DNA of 64,000 nt from Thermoplasmata archaeon (GCA_021797355.1 JAJZZX010000002.1:213560-277559), one strand, 5' to 3'. Numbered from the stretch's first letter, positions 1 to 8,651 are shown. Program-made: numbers and translations. The notes: a model not told the origin generated them from the sequence alone.

Positions 1-90
1 ATCACTGATCCCGACTGTCACGACGCCGCTTTCCTCAGCAAACCACTCGTGAGTTTTCGTGTACCTTAGATTCTCCGGAATTTTCGTCAT
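1..90 (-). CDS. gcvH: Glycine cleavage system H protein, N-terminal fragment cut by window edge
   Basis: Reading the minus strand from the ATG at 88-90 gives 30 codons open to the window edge. They contain the hallmark KIPENLRYTKTHEW start and the VVTVGISD strand of the lipoyl-carrying H protein, which shuttles the methylamine group of glycine between the P and T proteins of the cleavage complex. The lipoyl-lysine region lies outside the window. A TATA-like box (attatata, about 108-117) sits 25 bases upstream of the ATG, so the gene is probably leaderless. A 65-codon open frame on the same strand at 35-232 overlaps it and is a shadow. Confidence 0.85.
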   Translation of the reverse strand, partial: MTKIPENLRYTKTHEWFAEESGVVTVGISD

Positions 91-276
91 GAAACATGAT
101 CGGGCGACAATATATAATTCCTGCTGAGCTACGGCACTGAAAGTTGCCATCATTCTCAATCATGCAATAGGGATAGGCCATATCCAATGGTATATTTGTA
201 TCTGCCAGCATACAGAAATAGGCCAGCCACATTAATGGTAAAGCGTATATACTTTTTATTGATTATTATTTAAGAG

Positions 277-639
277 GTGGCAGCATTGAGGTTTCTTTGC
301 GACAAGTGCAACGGATCGGGATGGATCAGGCTTGAGGATGGGAATCTCGATGTCTGCGATAAATGCTGGGGCCTTGGCTACATAGACGCCACATCGGAAA
401 ACAATCCAGAGATACAGCAGAAGATAAAGCTGAGCCGTAACTCAATAATATCAATGCTGGCTGGAATGGCAATCTATTATGCAGCAGTCTTTTTCATAAT
501 GAGGTATTTCAGGCTCAGCCTGGTATACGCGTTTTTCATGATATTCTTCGGTTACTATGCTGGGATAATTTCGAACAGCATCTACCTCCATTTCCACGAC
601 AGGCGTGGCAAGAATCCTGGCCACACAAAATCTTCTTGA
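277..639 (+). CDS. Small membrane protein with DnaJ-type zinc motif
   Basis: The 120-residue product opens with two CxxCxGxG-like repeats (CDKCNGSG near residue 8, CDKCWGLG near residue 27), the zinc-binding pattern of the DnaJ central domain. Two hydrophobic segments follow (about 55-75 and 80-100). There is no J domain, so this is not DnaJ itself. Function is unknown; a membrane-anchored zinc or redox protein is one guess. The GTG at 277 is listed, but aagaggtg at 272-279 is a good ribosome binding site for the TTG at 286, which would shorten the protein by three residues. It is followed after 28 bases by thpR. Confidence 0.65.
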   Translation: MAALRFLCDKCNGSGWIRLEDGNLDVCDKCWGLGYIDATSENNPEIQQKIKLSRNSIISMLAGMAIYYAAVFFIMRYFRLSLVYAFFMIFFGYYAGIISNSIYLHFHDRRGKNPGHTKSS

Positions 640-667
640 CCCTGCCAGTACTTTCGGTTCAACTGAA

Positions 668-1189
668 ATGAGGGCATTCATAGCTGTAGAAGTTTCTAGA
701 TTTTCTGATCTGGAACCCCTTTTTGAGGAAATAGGGAGGATACCCGGATCAAAACCAGTGAGGACTGAAGCTCTTCATATGACATTCGTATTCCTGGGGG
801 AAGTAGATTCCGCAGGCATCAATAGAATAGTTTTATCCCTATCCAGCGTGCAGATGAGGAGATTTTCGGTAGAGATCAGGGGCATTGGCTGCTTCCCAGG
901 GGAACAAAGAGCAAGAGTTGTGTTTCTCAACGTGGCCAGCAATCCTGAGATTGAAGAGAATTACCACCTCATCCACAAATCTGTCGGACCAGGACTTGGG
1001 AGCAGGGAGCCATTCATACCTCATATCACAATTGGCAGGTTTCGGAGCCCGGTAAAACTAGCAAGCATTAGGGACAAATACTCCTGGATCAAATCAGACC
1101 AGGAAATTCGGAAAGTAGGAATATTCAGCAGCAGACTTACACCTGATGGGCCCATTTACAGACCCATTGCAGAGTTTCAGCTGAAATAG
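668..1189 (+). CDS. thpR: RNA 2',3'-cyclic phosphodiesterase (LigT/ThpR family)
   Basis: The 173-residue protein belongs to the 2H phosphoesterase superfamily, which hydrolyses 2',3'-cyclic phosphodiester ends of RNA to 2'-phosphate. Both HxTx catalytic motifs are visible: HMTF near residue 38 followed by VFLGEV, and HITIGR near residue 125. The start is placed at the ATG that begins MRAFIAVE, the usual family N-terminus; the open frame extends upstream to a GTG at 605 inside the previous gene. The 3' end overlaps the convergent gene at 1177-1455. Confidence 0.88.
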   Translation: MRAFIAVEVSRFSDLEPLFEEIGRIPGSKPVRTEALHMTFVFLGEVDSAGINRIVLSLSSVQMRRFSVEIRGIGCFPGEQRARVVFLNVASNPEIEENYHLIHKSVGPGLGSREPFIPHITIGRFRSPVKLASIRDKYSWIKSDQEIRKVGIFSSRLTPDGPIYRPIAEFQLK

Positions 1190-1455
1190 GTCGTCTTGTC
1201 GGAATCGTCAGGCTTCTTCTTGTCCAGAAGGAGCTCCTCGTCTCCAAACTCTATTGCAATGAGTCCGGAAACAGGTATTAGCCGGAGAATGTTCTTTCCG
1301 TTATCTGCCTCTATTCTGAAGCAAACCGCAGCCTCCTCGCCAAGCAGTGTATACCCCACAAACTCACCCATTGTTTCCATAGGCTCGTCCTTGCCGCTAT
1401 TAGAGATGACCCTGTACTTTCCGCCCTTCTTAATCTCGATCATGTCCATATTCAT
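1177..1455 (-). CDS. Small conserved archaeal protein, possibly Sm-like fold
   Basis: This is a protein of about 92 residues, rich in beta strands. The pattern of a GKYRVIS-type strand, a GEFVGYTLLGEEAAVCF core and a terminal LIPVSGLIAIEF strand is reminiscent of Sm-like or small beta-barrel proteins, but I do not recognise the family with certainty. The tail is charged (DKKKPDDSDK). Several in-frame starts exist between 1461 and 1443; the ATG at 1455 is used. It is convergent with thpR and overlaps it by 13 bases. Confidence 0.55.
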   Translation of the reverse strand: MNMDMIEIKKGGKYRVISNSGKDEPMETMGEFVGYTLLGEEAAVCFRIEADNGKNILRLIPVSGLIAIEFGDEELLLDKKKPDDSDKTTYFS

Positions 1456-1533
1456 CAACAACTCTGAAATCCGGGAAAGATCAATCTTCGTCAGATTCCC
1501 CTCGCCGACTGATTTGCACGCTTATTAAAAATC

Positions 1534-1986
1534 TTATGGTCTTTCGCGGCCCTGTTCAATTCTTGAAAGTCTCCAGATGTGTTCAACAGTCTTCCTGTAA
1601 TTCTCAAGGGCCATTTTCACGTTGACTTCAACCCAGTTCCATGCCTTCATGATATCGCCGGACCTGAGTCTGTACTTCTTGGTCTTCCCTTCCTGTATCT
1701 CCTCAAGTATGTCCATAGATTTTAGCTTGTTAAGGTGTCTGTAAAGGGTGGTGCGGCTTGTCTTAAGGTAAGTAAGCAGCTCATCACCAGTCCAGTACCT
1801 ATCTGGATTCATCAGGAAGCATTCCTTGAAAAGCCTGAAGTATGCGGACTTTGATATAACCTGAAAATCTGTGCTGGGCTTGAGCCTCGGTATGTAGCCT
1901 ATGTCTGATAGGAAGTAAGCAATATTCCTGTCAATGTCGCTATCCAGAACCCTTGTGGGTGTTGAAACTACGGTCATCTTAAACAT
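1534..1986 (-). CDS. Winged helix-turn-helix transcriptional regulator
   Basis: The 150-residue protein carries a DNA-binding domain at residues 55-110: WTGDELLTYLKTSRTTLYRH forms the helix-turn-helix and the recognition helix is followed by a short wing (EIQEGKTKKYRL). This is the ArsR-like/archaeal regulator layout. The N-terminal 50 residues and C-terminal helix (ENYRKTVEHIWRL) may mediate dimerisation. A TATA box (tttataaa, 2013-2020) lies about 30 bases upstream of the ATG, so it probably has its own leaderless transcript. The target is unknown; the nearest gene is marC, upstream on the same strand. Confidence 0.7.
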   Translation of the reverse strand: MFKMTVVSTPTRVLDSDIDRNIAYFLSDIGYIPRLKPSTDFQVISKSAYFRLFKECFLMNPDRYWTGDELLTYLKTSRTTLYRHLNKLKSMDILEEIQEGKTKKYRLRSGDIMKAWNWVEVNVKMALENYRKTVEHIWRLSRIEQGRERP

Positions 1987-2043
1987 TCTAACGCCACTCC
2001 AAATGTAGTTGATTTATAAATTTATACCTTGGACTGAAGCATA

Positions 2044-2682
2044 TCAGACAATCGAGTGGACAATTGATATGAGTCCAGAGGTAATGAATTCTATTGCTAT
2101 GGAAGCCAGAAGAAGGCCCATAATTCTTGAAATGAGTAGCGATCCTGTTTTTCCGAGCCTGTTGAAGAGTGGAGTTGAGAGCCTTAGCAGAATATAGGAT
2201 ACCACGAGCACAGTAATTATGGCAATGAATATAATGAGCCTGAACTCAATGCCATATTGGGGTGAATTGAAGTAAATCATTGCTGTTGTTATTGTCCCAG
2301 GCCCGGCAAGAAGCGGAGTTCCCAGGGGGACAATGCCCACCGCCTCCCTCTCAAGGCTCTCGTCAGCCTCCTGCTGTGTCAGTTTGGTGTTAGATGTCCG
2401 TCCCTGGAGCATATCAAAGGCAACCTTGAATAACAAAATCCCTCCTGCAACCTTGAAATCTGAAATGTCTATGCCGAGGACCAGAAAGATGTAGGTTCCC
2501 ACAAGCATAAATCCAATGATCATCCCTGCTGCAACCCCGATGCTCTTTGCTATGACACGGTTCTTCTCCCTTTTTGTGAAATTTTCGGTAAGAATCATAA
2601 GGGTGGGAACCGCCCCTATGGGGTTCAGTATTGCGAACATCGTGGCTACCACAGTAAGATAGAAGAATAATGCTGCGTACAC
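2044..2682 (-). CDS. MarC-family integral membrane protein (UPF0056)
   Basis: The 212-residue protein has six hydrophobic segments and the family signatures FAILNPIGAVPTL near the N-terminus and GIVPLGTPLLAGPGTITTAM in the middle. MarC proteins are widespread inner-membrane proteins; the former link to multiple antibiotic resistance is not upheld and their substrate is unknown. The start is a GTG at 2682; a TATA-like gctatattc about 28 bases upstream supports a leaderless GTG start. Confidence 0.85.
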   Translation of the reverse strand: MYAALFFYLTVVATMFAILNPIGAVPTLMILTENFTKREKNRVIAKSIGVAAGMIIGFMLVGTYIFLVLGIDISDFKVAGGILLFKVAFDMLQGRTSNTKLTQQEADESLEREAVGIVPLGTPLLAGPGTITTAMIYFNSPQYGIEFRLIIFIAIITVLVVSYILLRLSTPLFNRLGKTGSLLISRIMGLLLASIAIEFITSGLISIVHSIV

Positions 2683-2791
2683 TTGTCAGTGCAAAGTTCC
2701 AGCTGAATATAGCCTTTTTCATAGAGGCCGGATAGAGATTACGGGGCTGAATGATAGTATTATATTAATACAAGCAAAATATCCCCGCTGG

Positions 2792-3475
2792 ATGGTGAAC
2801 GCCAATTTTCTGAGAAAATTCATGGTTCTTGGCGAGAAAAATCAGCTCCATAACATGTCAAGGTATATGGAACTTGCCGGGAATGCTTCTTCCATTCTCA
2901 AGGAGATGCTTGTTATAGATGACGGCAAGAAGAATGAGCTCAATGGAAGGATAAGGGAGATCGAGCGCCAGGGAGACGATCTCACACTTAGCCTAAAGGA
3001 TCAGATCACGAGCGGAGCAATTTCCTCCAATTTGATGGATAATCTCATAACGCTTGTGGAAACATGCGACGATCTTCTGGATAAGTCATATTTCGTGAGC
3101 AGGGAGATACGCAGGGTACATGATAACGCCCACAGGTTTGACGACTGGACAAAGGATTTCATGAGGAGAGGCTATGAAATCTGCACACGAATTCTTGACT
3201 ATAACATATCCGCCCTCGCGGAAGTGAAGAAACTGCTTTCTGCAAGTGACTTTGCAGAAATGGCTAATTCCAGAGCAAAAATCCAGGCATTTGAGGAGAA
3301 GGTTGATGACCTGAAGGACAACCTTATCGATGAGCTCTACAACTCAAGCGAAAGCATACCCTACATTGTATTCATCCATCTGACTGAACTTGTTCACAAG
3401 CTTGATGACATGCTTGACGACTGCGAGGATATTGGTGACCTTGTGCACACCATAAGCGTCTCAATCACGCGGTAA
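2792..3475 (+). CDS. DUF47 family protein (PhoU-like, PiT accessory)
   Basis: The 227-residue all-helical protein is of the DUF47 type, distantly related to PhoU. It shows the heptad-like acidic segments typical of this fold: EIERQGDDLT near residue 58, FEEKVDDLKDNLIDE near residue 165 and the C-terminal DDMLDDCEDIGD, which resembles the metal-cluster motif E/DxxxD of PhoU. It ends one base before the PiT transporter, the standard DUF47-pit gene pair; such proteins are thought to regulate phosphate uptake. The promoter is a palindromic TATA region (gtattatattaatac) about 27 bases upstream of the ATG. Confidence 0.85.
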   Translation: MVNANFLRKFMVLGEKNQLHNMSRYMELAGNASSILKEMLVIDDGKKNELNGRIREIERQGDDLTLSLKDQITSGAISSNLMDNLITLVETCDDLLDKSYFVSREIRRVHDNAHRFDDWTKDFMRRGYEICTRILDYNISALAEVKKLLSASDFAEMANSRAKIQAFEEKVDDLKDNLIDELYNSSESIPYIVFIHLTELVHKLDDMLDDCEDIGDLVHTISVSITR

Positions 3476-3476
3476 C

Positions 3477-4376
3477 ATGATATTTTTTGCTATCATAGTA
3501 GTACTGGCAACTATCCTCACCGCTCTTGTTGCGGGAAACAACATGTCTGCGGCGGTGGGCACCCTTATAGGCTCAAGGATACTTTCCAGAACCGGAGGAG
3601 TCATCATCGGCATGCTTGGTTTTATCGCTGGGCTCCTCATACAGGGCCATAACCTCAGCTCCACAGCCGTCCGGCTTATACCAAGGGAGAACACAATAAT
3701 CGCTTATTCACTTGGCATAGCCTTGGGAATATTCCTGCTTGCCGCCTATCTAAGGGTACCACTATCATTAACAATGGCTCTAGTTGGAATCTCCATTGGT
3801 ATTTCTGAAAGGAACGGTTTTGCACTTGATAAAGGGCTCATATCCATCATAATATTCACATGGGTGCTGGCACCTGTACTTTCCATATTGTCAGCATATC
3901 TGCTGAACAAAAAACTCTCTGGGCTGAGGCCAGGGAACGTATGGAACTTCGCACTCTCCCTGAAGTTAGCTCTCATTGCTGTTTCATTCCTAACTGCCTT
4001 TACACTTGGGGCCAACACACTGGGCTTCATAGAGCAGGTGGCGGATATTCACGGATATTACGTTCTTTTACTGATACTAGGAATAGCATTTGGATCGTTC
4101 TTCCTCAGCAGTGGGGTCATAAAGAGGGTGGGCCAGGAGATGTACATGATGAGGTATACAAACGCGTTCGTCTCGCTTGTTGTCTCGTCGGTCCTCGTGG
4201 AAGCAGCCACCATAATTGGATTGCCCCTCAGCAACACACAGACTTTGACTTCAAGCGTCTTCGGTACCGGATTATCTTATAAAAGCAGGGCAATGGCATC
4301 AAAGCCATTCCTCATAACAGTTGCGACATGGGTAGTCTCACCGCTCCTTGGAATTTTGTTCGGTCTTATACTCTGA
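3477..4376 (+). CDS. PiT-family inorganic phosphate transporter
   Basis: The 299-residue membrane protein has about 9-10 transmembrane segments and the inverted-repeat layout of PiT permeases: N-terminal AGNNMSAAVGTLIGSRILS and C-terminal PLSNTQTLTSSVFGTGLS, each a variant of the family GxNDxA and PxSxTxxxxxxxxG motifs. The canonical aspartate of GANDVAN is absent (GNNMSA here, GANTLG in the middle), a variation worth noting. It imports phosphate, probably with H+ or Na+. It is co-transcribed with the DUF47 gene just upstream. Confidence 0.82.
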   Translation: MIFFAIIVVLATILTALVAGNNMSAAVGTLIGSRILSRTGGVIIGMLGFIAGLLIQGHNLSSTAVRLIPRENTIIAYSLGIALGIFLLAAYLRVPLSLTMALVGISIGISERNGFALDKGLISIIIFTWVLAPVLSILSAYLLNKKLSGLRPGNVWNFALSLKLALIAVSFLTAFTLGANTLGFIEQVADIHGYYVLLLILGIAFGSFFLSSGVIKRVGQEMYMMRYTNAFVSLVVSSVLVEAATIIGLPLSNTQTLTSSVFGTGLSYKSRAMASKPFLITVATWVVSPLLGILFGLIL

Positions 4377-4377
4377 A

Positions 4378-5157
4378 TCACGAGAAGTCGAAAATTGTTC
4401 GCTTGCTCTGGAGTTCCTTGTACCTTACGAACCTTTTCAGGAACCTTCTCCTGTATTCACCTTCCGTATAGGGATAATACAGGTAACTACCTCTCCGCAG
4501 GAAAGTGCCAGACCTTATTAGGTCAGAAAGGACATCTGATAGGTCTCTCCTTATGAAATCCCTGCTTCTCTGGATTGAACGAGCGTACCCAAATTCTGTT
4601 CCTGAGATCAGCAAATCTTCTTCAGATACCGGAGGCCTGAGGCTTAGATTTCTAGTAATCAAAAGGCTCTTCAGGTAGGCACCCATATATTCGTGATAGA
4701 AGGGGACAGGATATGCTGGCATCACAGCCAGGATTTCTGCCAAGTGAGGTTCATGGAATCCAGAATTGCCTTGCAGGTACTCAATGGCGGAAAAATCATC
4801 CTTTATGACCATTTCCATTATGCCAGCATCACCGCGCGGAGAACCCCTTGAAACGAGGGCGGGGACTGGGAGCTTCAGCCCGAGCGATGCCAGATGCTCC
4901 GCAGCCTGGGAAACTATCCTCTGAATCTTGTAATCATCAGTCACTGGGGAGATAGCCATTACATCTGGCACAAAAGTGTCAAGAGATCTTCTTCCCAGAA
5001 CCCCAATCCAGGCCCCGGCAGCCCTGAAGAACATAACTGGCACAAGCTTGGTTGATTTCCAATTAATCCTGAATGCGTCAAGGATAAAAGATATGTTTTC
5101 ATATGCGCTGTTTTGCTGTTTGAATTCAATTGCACTGGCAAAAACTTCAGACACCAT
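4378..5157 (-). CDS. Unrecognised protein, partner of the gene at 5147-5965
   Basis: This 259-residue soluble protein matches no family I can name. It is of mixed alpha/beta character with a basic C-terminal third (RRDLSDVLSDLIRSGTFLRRG, then EGEYRRRFLKRFVRYKEL) that could be a winged-helix-like or nucleic-acid-binding segment; this is only an impression. Its start overlaps the end of the upstream gene by 11 bases, so the two are translationally coupled. It is convergent with the PiT gene, ending two bases from it. Confidence 0.6.
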   Translation of the reverse strand: MVSEVFASAIEFKQQNSAYENISFILDAFRINWKSTKLVPVMFFRAAGAWIGVLGRRSLDTFVPDVMAISPVTDDYKIQRIVSQAAEHLASLGLKLPVPALVSRGSPRGDAGIMEMVIKDDFSAIEYLQGNSGFHEPHLAEILAVMPAYPVPFYHEYMGAYLKSLLITRNLSLRPPVSEEDLLISGTEFGYARSIQRSRDFIRRDLSDVLSDLIRSGTFLRRGSYLYYPYTEGEYRRRFLKRFVRYKELQSKRTIFDFS

Positions 5158-5965
5158 TCAGCACCTCCCAGGGGCCATCCAGGAATGACATCACTTCAGC
5201 AACGCTGAATGCAGGATCAGGGACCAGGGCTGATCCTTCCTGAATTTTTATCACCTGGAACACCCCCTTCCGGAAGCTTACGGAGCAGGAGCCGCTGGAG
5301 TGTGTGGTAACGTGAAATTGTTTTCTCAATTTAACCGCAGAAATGATTTCGTCGTAGCTGTCTCTTAGTAATATAGGTGTCTGGAGCAAAACATCGCCAT
5401 CCCTTCTCTTTTCCCCAATGGAGCGGACTGCTGCGTCGCAGAGTCCCTTCTCACCCTCAGCTAGATCCAGTATTGCCAGCAGGAATTCGGCCGATCCCTG
5501 CCTGGGCCTCGAAATCTTCATGACGGCGTCATTTCCTATGCTGAAAACAGTATCTCCCTTGCTGAAGGCAAACTCCCTAAAACTGATCTCAGAATCTTGA
5601 TTTAGAAGTTTCCAGAGTTTGCTGGCCGTGTCTGGATCAGGGACATCCAGTGCATTCCTGCCCTGGCTCTCTCCTTTCATGGACTGCAACCCATATCCGA
5701 AGTGGTTCATTATGTCAGGGATAGACCTGAACAGTCTCTGAATCAGGATTATGTCCCAGCCTGCTCTTGGTGCCGGCTCCGGGACCCTGTCTGTATTGAT
5801 CGCAAGGCGCAGATTTGAATCGAATGGGATAATGAATGTGCCGCTAAGCGGGCTCTCCAATTTAAGACTGTTCAAGTCCGAAGATGCATATAAGATTCTT
5901 AAATAAAATGTAGACCCATTTTCCAAGACCTGCCATAATATTCCGGCAAATTCTTCTCTTTTCAA
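5147..5965 (-). CDS. Unrecognised protein, first gene of a two-gene operon
   Basis: The product has 272 residues. The segment around residues 140-175 (GDTVFSIGNDAVMKISRP then SAEFLLAILDLAE) has a weak resemblance to the ATP-binding N-lobe of maltokinase/aminoglycoside-kinase-like proteins, including a lysine after a short strand. I see no kinase catalytic loop or DFG-like motif in it or in its partner, so no activity is claimed. A TATA-like run (cttaaataaaat, about 5889-5912) lies within the gene start region. It is followed by the overlapping gene at 4378-5157. Confidence 0.6.
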   Translation of the reverse strand: MKREEFAGILWQVLENGSTFYLRILYASSDLNSLKLESPLSGTFIIPFDSNLRLAINTDRVPEPAPRAGWDIILIQRLFRSIPDIMNHFGYGLQSMKGESQGRNALDVPDPDTASKLWKLLNQDSEISFREFAFSKGDTVFSIGNDAVMKISRPRQGSAEFLLAILDLAEGEKGLCDAAVRSIGEKRRDGDVLLQTPILLRDSYDEIISAVKLRKQFHVTTHSSGSCSVSFRKGVFQVIKIQEGSALVPDPAFSVAEVMSFLDGPWEVLNGV

Positions 5966-6003
5966 CCATGGATCAGGTCAGTAGCTGTAAAATATTTTCC
6001 GGA

Positions 6004-6432
6004 TCAGAGGTCGCCGTTGGAAAGGAAGTCCTTTATGTCATCCTGTGTATACGGGCCTTCCACCGCTACCGGAAGCAGGACGGGCTCATCCTCCATTTCA
6101 TCATCAGGAAGATCTTCAGATACATTTTCTATGCTGACTTCAAAAGTATCTTCTTTGTCGCTATCTGCAGGCTTTTCTTCGCTATGGTCATCAGCATAGG
6201 CGTATATCTCATCAAACCAGATGATATAACTGAATCCGCCGAAACTGAAAACCTTATGCGTACCTGAATCAAGTGTCATAATGCTCTCGGCATTCTCCGT
6301 GAGAAGGCCGTAGATGTATCCAACCAGTATTGCTTCCTGAAATGTCCCTTGCCCTCCATACTCCTCATCACCGAGGGTATGGAATTCAGACATTATTTCA
6401 TACAGCAGCCTGGCATCCAGTTTCAGCGTCAT
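6004..6432 (-). CDS. Acidic hypothetical protein
   Basis: The product has 142 residues starting at MTLKLDARLLYEIMSEF. The N-terminal 75 residues look folded (helix, then GTHKVFSFGGFSYIIWFDEIYA). They are followed by a very acidic, probably disordered linker (DDHSEEKPADSDKEDT) and a short C-terminal helix. The open frame continues 19 codons upstream to 6489, but the internal ATG at 6432 fits a leaderless start and removes an unlikely cysteine-rich leader. I do not recognise the family. Confidence 0.55.
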   Translation of the reverse strand: MTLKLDARLLYEIMSEFHTLGDEEYGGQGTFQEAILVGYIYGLLTENAESIMTLDSGTHKVFSFGGFSYIIWFDEIYAYADDHSEEKPADSDKEDTFEVSIENVSEDLPDDEMEDEPVLLPVAVEGPYTQDDIKDFLSNGDL

Positions 6433-6558
6433 AATAGGACCCTTAATGCATTTATGTAATTTAACTTTACAAGATGAACAAAGCAGCAATAAATTTTATG
6501 CACTGTTATATTGACTGCGAAGAAAAACAGGTTAAATAGGAGATGCAGATATGTTCAT

Positions 6559-7809
6559 ATGCAGGTAAGGGCCACAATGAGAATCCCGCCTTCCCTCTGC
6601 CTTAGCTGTAGGGGTGCTAAAATGCTATGTGGTCTAACCTTCTGCCCCATCTCGGTTAACCGGATTGTTGTCCCAAAGATGAAGAATGTGCAGGGCAACT
6701 CCCTTTCAGGTTCCTCTCCTCCAAGTGTATTCGTTGGGAGATACGGATATCCAAAGATCAGGATATACCCTTCCACTCCCCCTGAGCATGGCGATACTGG
6801 AATTTATGAAAGCACAAGAGAATGGATGAATATGCCGATGGAAGACTTCCTCTCCATGAGGCTCTCCTTGGTGAGGGGCGGAATGGATATCCGTGTTGGA
6901 GATGCGGCATCTCCCGACAGGCTTTTGCAGGAAATACAGCTAATGGCATTATCCCAGAAGCCAGTGGAAGTTGATATGGTGTTTGAGAAGAATCTTTCAG
7001 CATCAGACGTGGTTCTGGACGATCACCTGCCTCCCATGGGTCCATCAGCTCCAATAAGGAGAATTCAGGTGGACACGGCTTCTCCAGGGAAAGACGTTGA
7101 GAAAGTTTATGGTGATACCGACCTGAAGGCTGGCGAAGCTATGAGATATCTGTACTCAAGCGGAATAGATGTCTCAAGAATTTCCAAGATACTAAGCATT
7201 GGGGCAGTTGGTGAGGGGAAGGCCAGGCGCGTTGTGCCTACAAGGTGGTCAATAACCGCAGTTGACAAGAACATATCTGATACGCTTGTGGAAAGGGTGA
7301 AGGACTATCAGCAGATAGACAAATTCATGGCATTTGTGAGGCCGACCCCTGGAAACCTCTTCATGGGCATACTCACACCATCCAACTGGATATACGAATG
7401 GGGTGAATCATGGTTTCCAGGTAGCACATGGAACCAGTGGGGAAAAGAGGCGTTTGTCGAGATAGATGATGAGGGATATTACGGGAGAAAGGACTATCCA
7501 GGTATTGGTGGATGCTACTATTCGGCCAGGCTTGCGGTTGCGGAAAAATTCGTTGGAATGAGAAGATCAGGGGGGGCCATAACTTGGAGGGAAATATATC
7601 CGTCATTTAACCTCCCGGTTGGTGTCTGGTACGTGAGGGAGAACATGAGGCTGATGTTCTCCGGAAAGCCAGAGATATTCGACACTCTGGATGAGGCCGT
7701 GAATTATCTTTCCGGATTCATGGAGGTGGACCCTTCAAGGTGGCTCTCTGGGTCGAAGGTGTACCCTGCAATCAGGTATAATAACCTGGACAGGTTCTTC
7801 AGGATTTGA
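6559..7809 (+). CDS. nreA: Archaeal DNA repair protein NreA
   Basis: The 416-residue protein is of the Nre family, linked in halophilic archaea to DNA damage repair together with PCNA. Visible features are the N-terminal zinc-binding block CLSCRGAKMLCGLTFCP, the conserved central domain (SSPPSVFVGRYGYPKI, ending PTRWSITAVDK) and the C-terminal NLDRFF, a degenerate PCNA-interacting (PIP) box, as expected for the family. The ATG at 6559 is chosen because a TATA box (gttaaatag, about 6531-6539) lies 26 bases upstream; an ATG at 6577 is the alternative. A radical SAM gene follows after one base. Confidence 0.88.
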   Translation: MQVRATMRIPPSLCLSCRGAKMLCGLTFCPISVNRIVVPKMKNVQGNSLSGSSPPSVFVGRYGYPKIRIYPSTPPEHGDTGIYESTREWMNMPMEDFLSMRLSLVRGGMDIRVGDAASPDRLLQEIQLMALSQKPVEVDMVFEKNLSASDVVLDDHLPPMGPSAPIRRIQVDTASPGKDVEKVYGDTDLKAGEAMRYLYSSGIDVSRISKILSIGAVGEGKARRVVPTRWSITAVDKNISDTLVERVKDYQQIDKFMAFVRPTPGNLFMGILTPSNWIYEWGESWFPGSTWNQWGKEAFVEIDDEGYYGRKDYPGIGGCYYSARLAVAEKFVGMRRSGGAITWREIYPSFNLPVGVWYVRENMRLMFSGKPEIFDTLDEAVNYLSGFMEVDPSRWLSGSKVYPAIRYNNLDRFFRI

Positions 7810-7810
7810 A

Positions 7811-8650
7811 ATGAGGATAGTGGAATATAATGCAGTGAGCGCAATTTCAAGATCATCAATGGCAGAGCTTGATTACGCTCTGAATGCATACTCAGGATGC
7901 TTTCATGGCTGCATATACTGCTATGCCATGGATTTTACGAGAATACAGGATGCTGCACAGCACTGGGGACAGGTTGTTTATGTAAAGAAAAATCTTCTTC
8001 ACCTCCTGCGTTCTGAAATCAAGACAATGAAAAGGGGCATTGTGGGCGTTTCAACCATAACTGACCCGTATCAGCCTGCAGAAGCAGTTTATCATCTTTC
8101 CGGTTCTGCCATTGAAATACTGCTGAGGGCCGGATTCAGGGTTACTGTCCAGACAAAATCCCCTCTTGTCTTAAGGGATAGAGATATCTTGCAGGATCAC
8201 AGGAATTTGTGCGATGTCGGTATTACCATTACCACCATGAACCAGAAGAAGGCACTTCTTCTGGAACCACAATCTCCTTCGCCGCTGGCCAGAGGCAGGG
8301 CGCTGTCATCACTTTCATCCAGCGGGATAAGGACCTGGATATTCCTTGGCCCCATAATCAATGGCATCAACGACTCGCCTAGTGACATGGAGCAGATCTT
8401 CCAGCTGGCAGCAGATACAGGGTCCAGGGTAATATACGATACATTTTCAAATTATAAGGGGGCCACTAGGTTGATGGCTGAAAGAATTGGCAGTTCAGAC
8501 ATGGCTGGGCAGAGCAGATATGACATCAAGTGGAAAGAAAAGGTCATATCTGACGTGCAGAGGCTATCAGACAGGTATTCTGTAAAATGCAATAATCAAG
8601 ATCAGGAATGGCTGGAGGAGAGAAGGATGGACTACAGAACCCTGTACTGA
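7811..8650 (+). CDS. Radical SAM protein of the SplB-like group
   Basis: The 279-residue protein has the radical SAM cluster motif CFHGCIYCYA (CxxxCxxC, residues 31-38), preceded by NAYSG. Later strands (GVSTITDPYQPAE, VTVQTKSPLVLRD, GITITTMN) follow the partial TIM barrel seen in SPL-family and archaeal DNA-repair-associated radical SAM proteins. Spore photoproduct lyase activity is not implied. It is in an operon with nreA (one-base gap), which suggests a nucleic-acid repair or modification role; this is inference from context. Confidence 0.8.
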   Translation: MRIVEYNAVSAISRSSMAELDYALNAYSGCFHGCIYCYAMDFTRIQDAAQHWGQVVYVKKNLLHLLRSEIKTMKRGIVGVSTITDPYQPAEAVYHLSGSAIEILLRAGFRVTVQTKSPLVLRDRDILQDHRNLCDVGITITTMNQKKALLLEPQSPSPLARGRALSSLSSSGIRTWIFLGPIINGINDSPSDMEQIFQLAADTGSRVIYDTFSNYKGATRLMAERIGSSDMAGQSRYDIKWKEKVISDVQRLSDRYSVKCNNQDQEWLEERRMDYRTLY

Positions 8651-8651
8651 T

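Noticed and set aside
35..232. 65-codon minus-strand reading frame
   Set aside because: It overlaps the clearly recognisable GcvH start and its promoter on the same strand in another frame; composition is unlike a protein gene.
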